In this document: one piece after another, positions 50,773 through 58,439 of the stretch
Layout of the letters: the number at the start of each line of letters is the position of its first letter
Position numbering within the stretch: the first letter of the stretch is position 1
DNA from: an uncultured Lachnospiraceae bacterium
GTDB lineage: Bacteria > Bacillota > Clostridia > Lachnospirales > Lachnospiraceae
NCBI GenBank assembly: GCA_910585995.1
Contig: CAJUGG010000012.1
Span: forward strand, 1 to 64,000
Direction: 5' to 3'
DNA: 64,000 bases
Program-made: the position numbers and the translations under genes
Notes under the pieces: model-generated
Seen by the model: only the letters and a program-made list of their open reading frames with translations
The model's database searches: none
Told to the model about the DNA's origin: nothing

Positions 50773-51769
50773 TGCTCAGATACAGAAACTAGAAGCATAT
50801 TTCAGTAACCTAATTGGTGGTGCTACTAAAAATATTACTGTATCCAAAACGGTCAAGGCATTAGATATTTCGCCTCAATTGGCCAGTAGGGTATTAACGA
50901 AATGCAAAGAAATAGGAATATTGAAAGTATTTTATACAATCCGATGCCCGGAATGTGGTATGCTCATAAAAAAAGTGGATTCTATTGCAGATATTCCATC
51001 AAAACCATTTGAATGCTATGGATGTAATGAGGAAATTGAGGTAGGTCCAAGTGATATTGAAATTATATATGCGTTGGAAGACGACTGTGTTTTTATAGAA
51101 GGGCAGCAGGGAGGATTAGATTTATCAGCTAGGGCTGTTGTCCAAGAGGATTCTATGGAAACCATTTTTCTAGCTGGTAATGTTAATGAATATTTGTTTC
51201 ATCCAACCGATGAAGAATATCAGAAATTAAAAGATATGTATGCTTCAATTGCAAGCCGGAAGGGGACAACAAAAAAGATTGGAGATACATTAGAAAATCT
51301 GACAGAATATCTTTTCAATTTATGTCCTATTTTTAAGGCGGCAGGGATTCGGACAACAACGAATCAAATTGATTGCTGTGTAAGAAACCAAATGTATTTG
51401 AAATTTGGTATTTTTGACACGATAGGTGCAAGATTCTTCATTGAATGCAAGAATGAGAGCCAGACACCAAGCGGTGGATATATGTCAAAGTTACATAGTA
51501 TTATTACTACTGCAAATGGAGGTGGTAATGGAAAGTGTATAAAATTTGGAATCATTATTTCGAAGGAGAAAGGTCCATCCACGTTTAAAGAATTGGCGGT
51601 CAAATACTACCTTTCTCATCAAGTGGTAATAATTTCTATTTGCGGAAAAGAGTTAGAAGAACTGTTTGATAACAAAGGAAATTTACTTGATCTTATTGAA
51701 CGAAAAGCAAGTGAAATAATGATGGATGCAACAACTGATTTAAAAAAAGTAGGATTGTATAATTCATAG
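50729..51769 (+). CDS. wHTH, zinc-ribbon and Mrr-like PD-(D/E)XK nuclease (gene B)
   Basis: A 346-residue protein with three parts. A winged-helix region spans residues 34-68 (ITVSKTVKALDISPQLASRV). A zinc ribbon has C73-x2-C76 and C96-x2-C99 (CPECG, CYGC). A C-terminal restriction-endonuclease-like domain carries D215 in NQIDC, E239 and K241 in FFIECKN, then FGIIISKEKG and QVVIISICG, as in Mrr-type cores. It should bind and cut DNA. GGAGGAGG lies nine bases before the ATG inside gene A. It ends 77 bases before portal with its own terminator. Probably an anti-phage or selfish effector. Confidence 0.8.
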   Translation: MYCSHLSALQGMLDDAQIQKLEAYFSNLIGGATKNITVSKTVKALDISPQLASRVLTKCKEIGILKVFYTIRCPECGMLIKKVDSIADIPSKPFECYGCNEEIEVGPSDIEIIYALEDDCVFIEGQQGGLDLSARAVVQEDSMETIFLAGNVNEYLFHPTDEEYQKLKDMYASIASRKGTTKKIGDTLENLTEYLFNLCPIFKAAGIRTTTNQIDCCVRNQMYLKFGIFDTIGARFFIECKNESQTPSGGYMSKLHSIITTANGGGNGKCIKFGIIISKEKGPSTFKELAVKYYLSHQVVIISICGKELEELFDNKGNLLDLIERKASEIMMDATTDLKKVGLYNS

Positions 51770-51778
51770 TAATAGAGA

Positions 51779-51820
51779 ACATCTATTTTGAAGATCAATG
51801 ACTTCAAGATAGGTGTTTTT
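51779..51820 (+). terminator. Terminator closing the inserted module
   Basis: ACATCTATTTTGAAG (51779-51793) pairs with CTTCAAGATAGGTGT (51802-51816) including two G-U pairs, then TTTTT. It separates the module from the portal gene. Confidence 0.92.
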
Positions 51821-51845
51821 TAATACCTATTTTTGGAGGTGGAAT

Positions 51846-53150
51846 ATGGGAATCAGGAGTTTCTTCGGCTTCGGTCAGGCGAGGGATAAGCCGACCAATA
51901 CAGTCGGAAGCGGGTATTCGTTTATGTTCGGGAGGACGACAAGCGGGAAACCTGTCAATGAAAGGACGGCGATGCAAACCACGGCGGTTTATGCATGTGT
52001 GAGGATTCTGGCGGAGACGGTGGCTTCGCTTCCTCTCCATGTATATGAATACAAGGACGGAGGGAAGGAGCTGGTGCATGACCATCCGTTATATTATCTG
52101 CTCCATGACGAGCCTAACCCGGAGATGACTTCATTCGTGTTCCGTGAAACATTGATGAGCCATCTTCTGATTTGGGGGAACGCCTACGCGCAGATTGTGA
52201 GGGACGGAAGCGGCAGGGTGCTTGGGCTGTATCCGCTTCTCCCGAACAAGATGGACGTGGACAGGGATAACCGAGGGCGGATTTATTATGTGTATTCGAG
52301 GGATACCAACGAGAATCCCTTGTTCAAGGATTACGGGGATATCAAGCTGCGGGCGGAGGATGTACTCCATATTCCGGGGCTTGGGTTTGACGGGCTGATC
52401 GGGTACTCGCCGATTGCAATGGCGAAAAATGCCGTGGGCATGACGCTTGCCTGTGAGGAGTATGGCGCGAGCTTCTTTGCCAACGGCGCGAATCCCGGCG
52501 GCGTGCTGGAGCATCCCGGCGTTTTGAAAGACCCATCAAAGGTCAGGGAGTCTTGGAATTCTGTCTACAGGGGAACGAACAATGCCCATAAGATTGCCGT
52601 TTTAGAGGAGGGCATGAAGTACCAGCAGATCGGGATACCGCCGGAGGAAGCGCAGTTTTTGGAAACGAGGAAATTCCAGATCAATGAGATCGCAAGGCTG
52701 TACCGCATCCCTCCCCATATGGTGGGGGATCTGGAAAAATCAAGTTTCTCCAATATTGAGCAGCAGTCTTTGGAGTTTGTGAAATATACGCTTGACCCGT
52801 GGGTGATCCGGTGGGAGCAGTCGCTTCAGAAATCGCTCCTGCTTCCGGGCGAGAAAAACAAATATTTTATCAAGCTGAATGTAGACGGCCTGCTCCGGGG
52901 CGATTACCAGTCCCGCATGAACGGATATGCCACTGGCCGACAGAACGGATGGTTTTCTGCGAATGATATCCGTGAGATGGAGAATATGAATCCGATTTCC
53001 GATGAGGAAGGCGGCAACCTGTACCTGATCAATGGCGCGATGACAAAACTGGCGGACGCCGGAGTCTTTGCAGGAGACGGGCAGGCAGGAGGGGCTGAGG
53101 AATCCGGGCAGGAGCCTCCGGCACAAAATCAGAGAAAGCGAGGCAGATAA
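51846..53150 (+). CDS. Portal protein (HK97 family)
   Basis: A 434-residue portal forming the DNA channel at the head vertex. It shows NERTAMQTTAVYACVRILAE, MTSFVFRETLMSHLLIWGNA, DVLHIPGLGFDGLIGYSPI, ARLYRIPPHMVGDLE and SFSNIEQQSLEFVKYTL, all typical of HK97-like portals. GGAGGTGG lies upstream of the ATG at 51846. Its stop overlaps the protease start by one base. Confidence 0.95.
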   Translation: MGIRSFFGFGQARDKPTNTVGSGYSFMFGRTTSGKPVNERTAMQTTAVYACVRILAETVASLPLHVYEYKDGGKELVHDHPLYYLLHDEPNPEMTSFVFRETLMSHLLIWGNAYAQIVRDGSGRVLGLYPLLPNKMDVDRDNRGRIYYVYSRDTNENPLFKDYGDIKLRAEDVLHIPGLGFDGLIGYSPIAMAKNAVGMTLACEEYGASFFANGANPGGVLEHPGVLKDPSKVRESWNSVYRGTNNAHKIAVLEEGMKYQQIGIPPEEAQFLETRKFQINEIARLYRIPPHMVGDLEKSSFSNIEQQSLEFVKYTLDPWVIRWEQSLQKSLLLPGEKNKYFIKLNVDGLLRGDYQSRMNGYATGRQNGWFSANDIREMENMNPISDEEGGNLYLINGAMTKLADAGVFAGDGQAGGAEESGQEPPAQNQRKRGR

Positions 53151-53908
53151 TGAAACGGAAGTTTTGGAACTGGGTAAAAAATGAGGGCGGCCTTTCCACG
53201 GAGAGGACGCTCTTTTTAAGCGGGGAGATTTCGGATGAGACATGGTATGGGGACGAAGTCACTCCAAAGTTGTTCAAGGATGAACTGTATGCCGGGGAAG
53301 GGGACATCACGGTATGGCTGAATTCTCCGGGCGGGGATGTGTTTGCGGCGGCGCAGATCTACAATATGCTCCGTGACTATAGGGGGAACGTGACCATCAA
53401 AATTGACGGCCTTGCGGCATCGGCGGCGTCCGTCATTGCGATGGCAGGAAATACTGTTCTCGTATCCCCCGTGGCGATGATGATGATCCACAATCCGGCT
53501 ACGCTGGCAATCGGCAATGCAAGGGATATGGAAAGAGCCATCGCCATGCTGAATGAGGTCAAGGAATCCATTTTAAATGCTTATGAGGGGAAGACGGGGC
53601 TGTCCCGCGCAAGGCTCTCCCACATGATGGATGATGAGACTTGGTTTAACGCAAAGAAAGCGGTGGAGCTTGGATTTGCGGATAAGATACTGTTTGATTC
53701 CGGCGATGCGGAAGATGAAAAGCCTCCGAAAGAGCCGGAGCAAAAAGAGGAGAAAGGGGAAGACGGGAAGAAATTCCCGTTCCAGCAGGATTCCGTGATG
53801 TTTTCACGGAAGGCAATGAATGATTCCTTTCTTTCTAAGGTTTCGGATAAGAAGCCGATGGTACCTGTTGACCAGTTAGAAAAGAGACTGAGTCTCTTAA
53901 CACATTGA
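53150..53908 (+). CDS. Head maturation protease (ClpP-like, S14)
   Basis: A 252-residue ClpP-fold protease that trims the capsid during assembly. It has VWLNSPGGDVFAAAQIYNML, the nucleophile serine in GLAASAASVIAMAG and the histidine in MMMIHNP, then TWFNAKKAVELGFAD. The C-terminus is a charged linker (KEPEQKEEKGEDGKK) typical of scaffold-bearing versions. It lies between portal and major capsid as in HK97-type modules. Confidence 0.95.
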   Translation: MKRKFWNWVKNEGGLSTERTLFLSGEISDETWYGDEVTPKLFKDELYAGEGDITVWLNSPGGDVFAAAQIYNMLRDYRGNVTIKIDGLAASAASVIAMAGNTVLVSPVAMMMIHNPATLAIGNARDMERAIAMLNEVKESILNAYEGKTGLSRARLSHMMDDETWFNAKKAVELGFADKILFDSGDAEDEKPPKEPEQKEEKGEDGKKFPFQQDSVMFSRKAMNDSFLSKVSDKKPMVPVDQLEKRLSLLTH

Positions 53909-53924
53909 AGGAGGATGAATTATT

Positions 53925-55130
53925 ATGAGTAAAGTATTGGAACTGAGGGAAAAAAGGGCAAAGGCATGGGAAGCGGCGAAGAAGTTTCTGGATGCCAAGA
54001 GGACGGCGGACGGCTTTGTGTCTGCAGAGGATGCGGCAACATATGACCGGATGGAAGCAGATGTGGTCAATCTTGGAAAGGAGATCGAGAGACTGGAACG
54101 TCAGGCGGCCATTGATGCAGAGCTGGCGAGAGCAACCAGCACGCCGATCACAAACCAGCCGAATGGCAGGATTGACGGTGAGACAAAAACGGGAAGGGCA
54201 TCGGATGAATATAAGAGAGCGTTTTGGAACGGCATGAGGAACAGGATTTCCTATGAAGTACAGAACGCTCTTTCCATTGGCACGGATTCCGAGGGTGGTT
54301 ATCTCGTGCCGGACGAATACGAGAAGAAGCTGGTGGAAGCACTGCAGGATGAAGTGTTCTTCCGAAGCCTTGCGACCGTGATCCGCACCTCCAGCGGCGA
54401 CCGTAAGATCCCGATTGTGACGAGCAAGGGCGAAGCGGCATGGATCGATGAAGGCGGGCAGTTCCCGGAAAGCGATGACAGCTTCGGGCAGACTTCCATC
54501 GGTGCCTATAAGCTGGCTACCATGATCAAGGTGTCCGATGAACTTCTGAACGATTCGGTGTTTAATATTGAGCAGTATATTTCTAAGGAATTCGGGCGCA
54601 GGATCGGCACGAAGGAGGAAGAGGCATTCTTTATCGGCGATGGTCAGGGCAAGCCTGTCGGACTGTTTAATGTCACGGGCGGCGCGGAGACGGGAGTGAC
54701 TGCGGCGTCCACGAGCATTACGTTTGATGATGTCATGGATCTGTATTATTCCCTTCGTGCGCCTTACCGCAATAAGGCATCGTGGCTCCTGAACGATTCC
54801 ACAGTCAAGGCGCTCCGCAAGCTGAAGGACAGCAACGGGAATTATATCTGGCAGCCAAGCGTGCGCGAGGGCGAGCCGGACAGGATTTTAAACCGCCCGT
54901 ACCGTACCTCCATCTTTGTACCGGAGCTTGCGGAAGGGAAACGTGTCATGGCATTCGGCGATTACAGCTATTACTGGATCGCTGACCGTCAGGGCAGGAG
55001 CTTCAAGCGGCTGAATGAGCTGTATGCCACCACCGGGCAGGTAGGATTCCTTGCCTGTGAGCGCGTGGACGGAAAGCTAATCCTTTCTGAAGCAGTCAAG
55101 ACGCTGGATGTGAAGGCGAAGACAACTTAA
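53925..55130 (+). CDS. Major capsid protein (HK97 fold)
   Basis: A 401-residue capsid precursor. The N-terminal scaffold domain (about 1-80) is charged and helical. The HK97 fold starts near residue 105 (SIGTDSEGGYLVPDEYEKKL), with IPIVTSKGEAAWIDEGGQFP, IKVSDELLNDSVFNIEQYI and GDGQGKPVGLFN. The delta domain would be removed by the upstream protease. AAGGAGG lies upstream. Confidence 0.96.
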   Translation: MSKVLELREKRAKAWEAAKKFLDAKRTADGFVSAEDAATYDRMEADVVNLGKEIERLERQAAIDAELARATSTPITNQPNGRIDGETKTGRASDEYKRAFWNGMRNRISYEVQNALSIGTDSEGGYLVPDEYEKKLVEALQDEVFFRSLATVIRTSSGDRKIPIVTSKGEAAWIDEGGQFPESDDSFGQTSIGAYKLATMIKVSDELLNDSVFNIEQYISKEFGRRIGTKEEEAFFIGDGQGKPVGLFNVTGGAETGVTAASTSITFDDVMDLYYSLRAPYRNKASWLLNDSTVKALRKLKDSNGNYIWQPSVREGEPDRILNRPYRTSIFVPELAEGKRVMAFGDYSYYWIADRQGRSFKRLNELYATTGQVGFLACERVDGKLILSEAVKTLDVKAKTT

Positions 55131-55146
55131 GCGGGAGGCGGCAGGA

Positions 55147-55422
55147 ATGGTGGTAACACTGAAAGAAGCCAAGCAGTATCTGAGGGTTGACTCGTCTGAT
55201 GAGGACGAGTCAATCGTCCAGTTCATGTGTACTGCAGAACATCTGATTCTGGATGTGAGCCGGAGGTCTGCGGAGGAATTGGAAACGTATGAGGATATTG
55301 TCAGGACGGCGGAGCTTTACGCCATTGCTTATCTCTATGAGCACCGGGAGGAAGCTGACCACAGGGCCATGACGGAAACGTTGAAATACCTGCTGTTCTC
55401 CGTGCGGAAGGAGGCGTTCTGA
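55147..55422 (+). CDS. Head-tail connector protein (gp6-like)
   Basis: A 91-residue helical protein starting MVVTLKEAKQYLRVDSSDED, the pattern of HK97 gp6/SPP1 gp15-like connectors that stack under the portal. It ends one base into the next gene. Position after the capsid fits. Confidence 0.88.
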   Translation: MVVTLKEAKQYLRVDSSDEDESIVQFMCTAEHLILDVSRRSAEELETYEDIVRTAELYAIAYLYEHREEADHRAMTETLKYLLFSVRKEAF

Positions 55423-55751
55423 TGATAGAGCTGATGCGGGAACGCATTACGTTCCAGAAAAGCGAAGCCGGGACGGATAAGAACGGAAACCACATTTTGA
55501 ATTGGGCGGACTGCTATTCCTGCGCCGCCTATGTCAATAACCTGTCGGGAAAGGAATATTGGGAAGCGGCGCAGGTCAATGCACAGGCGGAGGTCAATTT
55601 TGTTGTCCGGCACTGCTCGGAGGTAGCCGTCATGGATACGGAGCATTACCGCATCCTGTTCCGGGGACGGATTTACAATATTTCTTTCATCGACAACGTG
55701 CAGTATAAAAATAAGACCGTAAAAATCCGTGCGGCAGTGGTAAAGAGGTGA
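55422..55751 (+). CDS. Head closure protein (head-tail adaptor)
   Basis: A 109-residue beta-rich protein (MRERITFQKSEAGTDKNGNH, then YCSAAYVNN-type CAAYVNNLSGKEYWEA) of the SPP1 gp16-like adaptor family. It seals the head after packaging. It starts on the last base of the connector gene. Confidence 0.85.
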   Translation: MIELMRERITFQKSEAGTDKNGNHILNWADCYSCAAYVNNLSGKEYWEAAQVNAQAEVNFVVRHCSEVAVMDTEHYRILFRGRIYNISFIDNVQYKNKTVKIRAAVVKR

Positions 55752-55755
55752 GAGG

Positions 55756-56139
55756 ATGGCGGGAAACAGAATAAGCGTGGATGCGATGGCGGATGTCATT
55801 ATGGAAGGGCTGCTGGAATATGCCGACCTTGCTTCGGATACGGTCAAGGAGGCTGTGACGGAATCTGCAAAAACCGTAAAGAAGGAAATACAGGCCGGAG
55901 CGCCGTCCCGGACGGGAAAATATAAAAAAAGCTGGCGGACAAAAAAGACGAAGGAGAGCAGCAATGGGCTGACCATTACGGTGCATTCCAAAGACCGTTA
56001 CCAGATCGCCCATCTTCTGGAGCATGGACACGCCAAGCGCGGGGGCGGCAGGGTGGCAGCCATCCCCCATATCGCCCCGGCGGAGTCAAAGGGGGAGGAA
56101 GAACTGCTGGAACGGATAGAGAGGGGGCTGAAGCCGTGA
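55756..56139 (+). CDS. HK97 gp10-like tail completion protein
   Basis: A 127-residue protein with the gp10 family pattern: GAPSRTGKYKKSWRTKK followed by HLLEHGHAKRGGGRVAAIPH. It helps finish the neck/tail joint. Its last four bases overlap the next gene. Confidence 0.88.
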   Translation: MAGNRISVDAMADVIMEGLLEYADLASDTVKEAVTESAKTVKKEIQAGAPSRTGKYKKSWRTKKTKESSNGLTITVHSKDRYQIAHLLEHGHAKRGGGRVAAIPHIAPAESKGEEELLERIERGLKP

Positions 56140-56453
56140 CACATGAAGAAGTAATGGAAATGGTGGAGAAAATGGGACTCCCATTTGCGTATGACCATTT
56201 CGTGGAAGGGGAATCCCCTGATCCGCCGTTTGTGGTATTCCTCTATCCGAACAGCAGTTATTTTGCCGCAGATGGGAAAGTGTATTTCAAAGCCAGCCGC
56301 CTGAACATAGAACTCTATACCGACAGAAAGAATGTCGGCTTGGAGGAACAGGCGGAGGCAGTCCTTGACGGTTATGGTATTTATTATGAAAAAAGCGAAG
56401 TATGGATAGAGTCGGAAAAACTCTATGAAGTGCTTTATGAGATGGAGGTATAG
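56136..56453 (+). CDS. Tail terminator-like protein
   Basis: A 105-residue protein from a GTG start. PFAYDHFVEGESPDPPFVVF and RLNIELYTDRKNVGLEEQAE resemble tail terminator proteins at this place in the HK97-type gene order. Identification rests partly on position. Confidence 0.7.
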   Translation: MTHEEVMEMVEKMGLPFAYDHFVEGESPDPPFVVFLYPNSSYFAADGKVYFKASRLNIELYTDRKNVGLEEQAEAVLDGYGIYYEKSEVWIESEKLYEVLYEMEV

Positions 56454-56455
56454 GG

Positions 56456-57055
56456 ATGCCGAATAAAAAGAATAAAGTAAAATTTAATATCTGCAACGTC
56501 CACTACGCGCCGATCACGGTGGCGGAGGACGGGACGGTAACATTTGCCGTGCCTGTGGCGATGCCCGGTGCGGTTTCCATCAGCATGGACCCGACAGGGG
56601 AGCCGGAATCGTTCTATGCGGATGGCGTGGAATATTATGTGATCAACAACAATCAGGGGTATGGCGGCGATCTGGAGCTTGCTATGATCCCGGAGTCCTT
56701 CCGGACGGATATCCTGAAAGAAGAAGCGGACGCCAATCAGGTGCTTGTGGAGAATGCAAACAGCGAGACGGGGAGTTTTGCGCTCCTGTTCGAGTTTGAC
56801 GGGGACATTCGCAAAATCCGTCATGTGCTGTATAACTGTTCCGCTTCCCGCCCTTCCATTGAGTCCAAGACGAATGAGGAGGATAAGGAAGTGCAGACGG
56901 AAACGCTGACCGTAAAGGCAAGGCCGCTGGCAAACGGATATGTAAAAGCAAAGACCGGAGATTCCACTACGGAGACAGTCTACAATAACTGGTACAAATC
57001 GGTTTATGAGCCGAATGCGGAAACGCAGACGGTTTCTGATCAAACGGGAGAGTAA
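56456..57055 (+). CDS. Major tail (tube) protein
   Basis: A 199-residue protein of the phi13-type major tail family: VKFNICNVHYAPI, then AMPGAVSISMDPTGEPESFY, NNNQGYGGDLELAMIPE and a beta-rich end. It forms the tube of a long non-contractile tail, so the phage is siphovirus-like. Two bases separate it from the previous stop. Confidence 0.9.
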   Translation: MPNKKNKVKFNICNVHYAPITVAEDGTVTFAVPVAMPGAVSISMDPTGEPESFYADGVEYYVINNNQGYGGDLELAMIPESFRTDILKEEADANQVLVENANSETGSFALLFEFDGDIRKIRHVLYNCSASRPSIESKTNEEDKEVQTETLTVKARPLANGYVKAKTGDSTTETVYNNWYKSVYEPNAETQTVSDQTGE

Positions 57056-57070
57056 AGGAGGCAGGAAAGG

Positions 57071-57448
57071 ATGAGCATTATTAAGAAAATCGAAATAGAC
57101 GGGCAGCAGGTGGCGTTCAAGGCAAGTGCGGCGATCCCACGGATTTACAGGCTGAAATTCCAGCGGGATATTTATAAGGATCTGCGTGTACTGGAAAAAA
57201 GCGTGGGCGGGCAGAAGGAAGAGGAGAGCAATTTTGACCTGTTCAGCTTGGAGATGTTTGAGAATATCGCATTTATTATGGCGAAGCACGCTGATCCGTC
57301 CATCCCGGATACTCCGGAGGAGTGGCTTGATGGGTTTAACACATTTTCCATTTATCAGGTGCTTCCGAAGCTGATCGAGCTTTGGGGGCTGAATGTGAAA
57401 ACGGATGCGGAAGCTAAAAAAAACTTCGCCCGACAGAGCGCGAAATGA
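57071..57448 (+). CDS. Tail assembly chaperone (gpG-like)
   Basis: A 125-residue chaperone: IDGQQVAFKASAAIPRIYRL, then FENIAFIMAKHADPSIPDTP and FNTFSIYQVLPKLIELW. It helps fold the tape measure. Near its end a slippery site allows a -1 shift into the gpT-like frame. GGAGGC lies upstream. Confidence 0.9.
   Translation: MSIIKKIEIDGQQVAFKASAAIPRIYRLKFQRDIYKDLRVLEKSVGGQKEEESNFDLFSLEMFENIAFIMAKHADPSIPDTPEEWLDGFNTFSIYQVLPKLIELWGLNVKTDAEAKKNFARQSAK
57418..57424 (+). other. Programmed -1 frameshift site
   Basis: The heptamer A-AAA-AAC lies in the correct phase (codons AAA at 57419 and AAC at 57422), inside a run of eight A. A slip back by one base continues into LRPTEREMTTPLF and on to 57609. Confidence 0.88.
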
Positions 57449-57609
57449 CAACACCGCTGTTCCTGCTCCGGTGTGTGCAGTTGGGGCTGTCCATAGCGGA
57501 TTTGGAGCTTCTTTCCATTGGCTTAATCAATGATATGTATATTGAGAGCAGGAATGACGAGCATAAATATGCTGCGCTTGCCACGCAGGAGGACATGGAC
57601 CGTTTTTGA
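57424..57609 (+). CDS. gpT-like extension of the tail chaperone (made by -1 frameshift)
   Basis: About 61 residues read only after the slip: LRPTEREMTTPLFLLRC, then SIADLELLSIGLINDMY and a TQEDMDRF end, the pattern of phage gpGT extensions. The full G-T product would be about 179 residues. An internal ATG at 57445 exists but has no ribosome site. A weak hairpin (CGGCAG with CTGCCG, 57618-57644) follows the stop. Confidence 0.8.
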   Translation, partial: LRPTEREMTTPLFLLRCVQLGLSIADLELLSIGLINDMYIESRNDEHKYAALATQEDMDRF

Positions 57610-57664
57610 GCGGAATTCGGCAGGGAATAAAATGTTCTCTGCCGGATTATCGGAATACAGATGC

Positions 57665-57693
57665 TTTACTAAGGGCATTTAGTATGGTATGAT
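57665..57693 (+). promoter_or_regulatory. Promoter of the yjdF unit
   Basis: TTTACT at 57665-57670 and TGG-TATGAT (-10 at 57688-57693) with 17-base spacing and an extended -10. Confidence 0.5.
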
Positions 57694-57699
57694 TGATTC

Positions 57700-57872
57700 G
57701 AATTTAAAATCTGCTAATCTGGCCGTTAAGGCTTGATTATATAAAAACAAAGATAAAAACGCAACGTATGCAGCAATGTATACTAGAGCTGGTAGGTAGC
57801 CCAGCCGTCCTAATTATTAGGGTAAGTAACCTGCCCCTCCGGGTTGTCCATTCTTTGTTCATTTCAATCAAT
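57700..57872 (+). promoter_or_regulatory. Candidate yjdF riboswitch leader
   Basis: A structured leader of about 170 bases before a yjdF gene. Visible helices include GCTGG with CCAGC, CCTAA with TTAGG around a four-base loop, and GGG/CCC-rich pairing around AACCTGCCCCTCCGGG. yjdF genes in Firmicutes are commonly headed by the yjdF RNA, which responds to azaaromatic compounds. Identification rests on the gene and leader length; the consensus could not be aligned here. Confidence 0.55.
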
Positions 57873-57887
57873 AAAGGAGGGATTGTC

Positions 57888-58304
57888 ATGGACAAAGTAA
57901 GCGGCAAACTAACGGTGTATTTTGATGAGCCATTTTGGGTGGGAGTTTTTGAAAGAGTCGAAGATGGAAAACTATCCGTATCTAAAGTGACGTTTGGCGC
58001 AGAGCCAAAGGATTATGAGGTATATGACTTCATTTTGAGACACTATTTTAGTTTGCAATTTAGTCCGGCTGTGGCAACTGCTGTAAAGGAAACCATAAGG
58101 AATCCAAAGAAAAGGCAAAAAGATGTAGAGAAGCAATTACGCGGTACTGGAATTGGTACAAAATCGCAGCAAGCCCTGAAATTGCAGCAGGAGCAGAATA
58201 AACAGGAACGTAAAGCGAAAAGCCGGGAGTGGAAAATGGCTGAAGCAAAGCGAATGTTTGAACTGAAACAGCAGAAGAAAAAAGAGAAACATCGGGGCAG
58301 ATAA
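57888..58304 (+). CDS. yjdF: YjdF family protein (DUF2992)
   Basis: A 138-residue protein matching YjdF: MDKVSGKLTVYFDEPFWVGV, then KVTFGAEPKDYEVYDFILR and the lysine-rich end with TGIGTKSQQALKLQQEQNK. AAAGGAGG lies seven bases before the ATG at 57888. YjdF is linked to tolerance of toxic azaaromatics through its riboswitch; its own activity is unknown. It is not a phage structural gene. With its own promoter, leader and terminator it is a cargo (moron) unit inside the tail operon. Confidence 0.92.
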   Translation: MDKVSGKLTVYFDEPFWVGVFERVEDGKLSVSKVTFGAEPKDYEVYDFILRHYFSLQFSPAVATAVKETIRNPKKRQKDVEKQLRGTGIGTKSQQALKLQQEQNKQERKAKSREWKMAEAKRMFELKQQKKKEKHRGR

Positions 58305-58325
58305 TGCCCTGATGTTTCTTGAAGA
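58285..58325 (+). terminator. Terminator of yjdF
   Basis: AGAAACATCGGGGCA (58285-58299) pairs with TGCCCTGATGTTTCT (58305-58319) with one G-U pair. The stop codon lies in the loop. Confidence 0.85.
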
Positions 58326-58355
58326 GACTTAAGTTAAATTATAATATTACATAGA

Positions 58356-58382
58356 GCATCGGCAGAAATGTCGGTGCTTTTT
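58356..58382 (+). terminator. Second terminator in the gap before the tape measure
   Basis: GCATCGGCA-GAAA-TGTCGGTGC: nine pairs with a GNRA tetraloop, then TTTTT. Confidence 0.8.
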
Positions 58383-58390
58383 CCGTATGT

Positions 58391-58413
58391 GGGGCAGAAA
58401 TGCTCCTTTTTTT
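58391..58413 (+). terminator. Third terminator in the gap before the tape measure
   Basis: GGGGCA-GAAA-TGCTCC with GNRA tetraloop and TTTTTTT; almost the same as the element at 41859-41881. It lies 27 bases before the tape measure start. Confidence 0.8.
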
Positions 58414-58439
58414 ATGCCTGTTTTGAGGAGGTGGGGAGC

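Noticed and set aside
56435..57454. Minus-strand open frame of 339 codons
   Set aside because: It covers the major tail and chaperone genes in antisense and has no ribosome site or family match.
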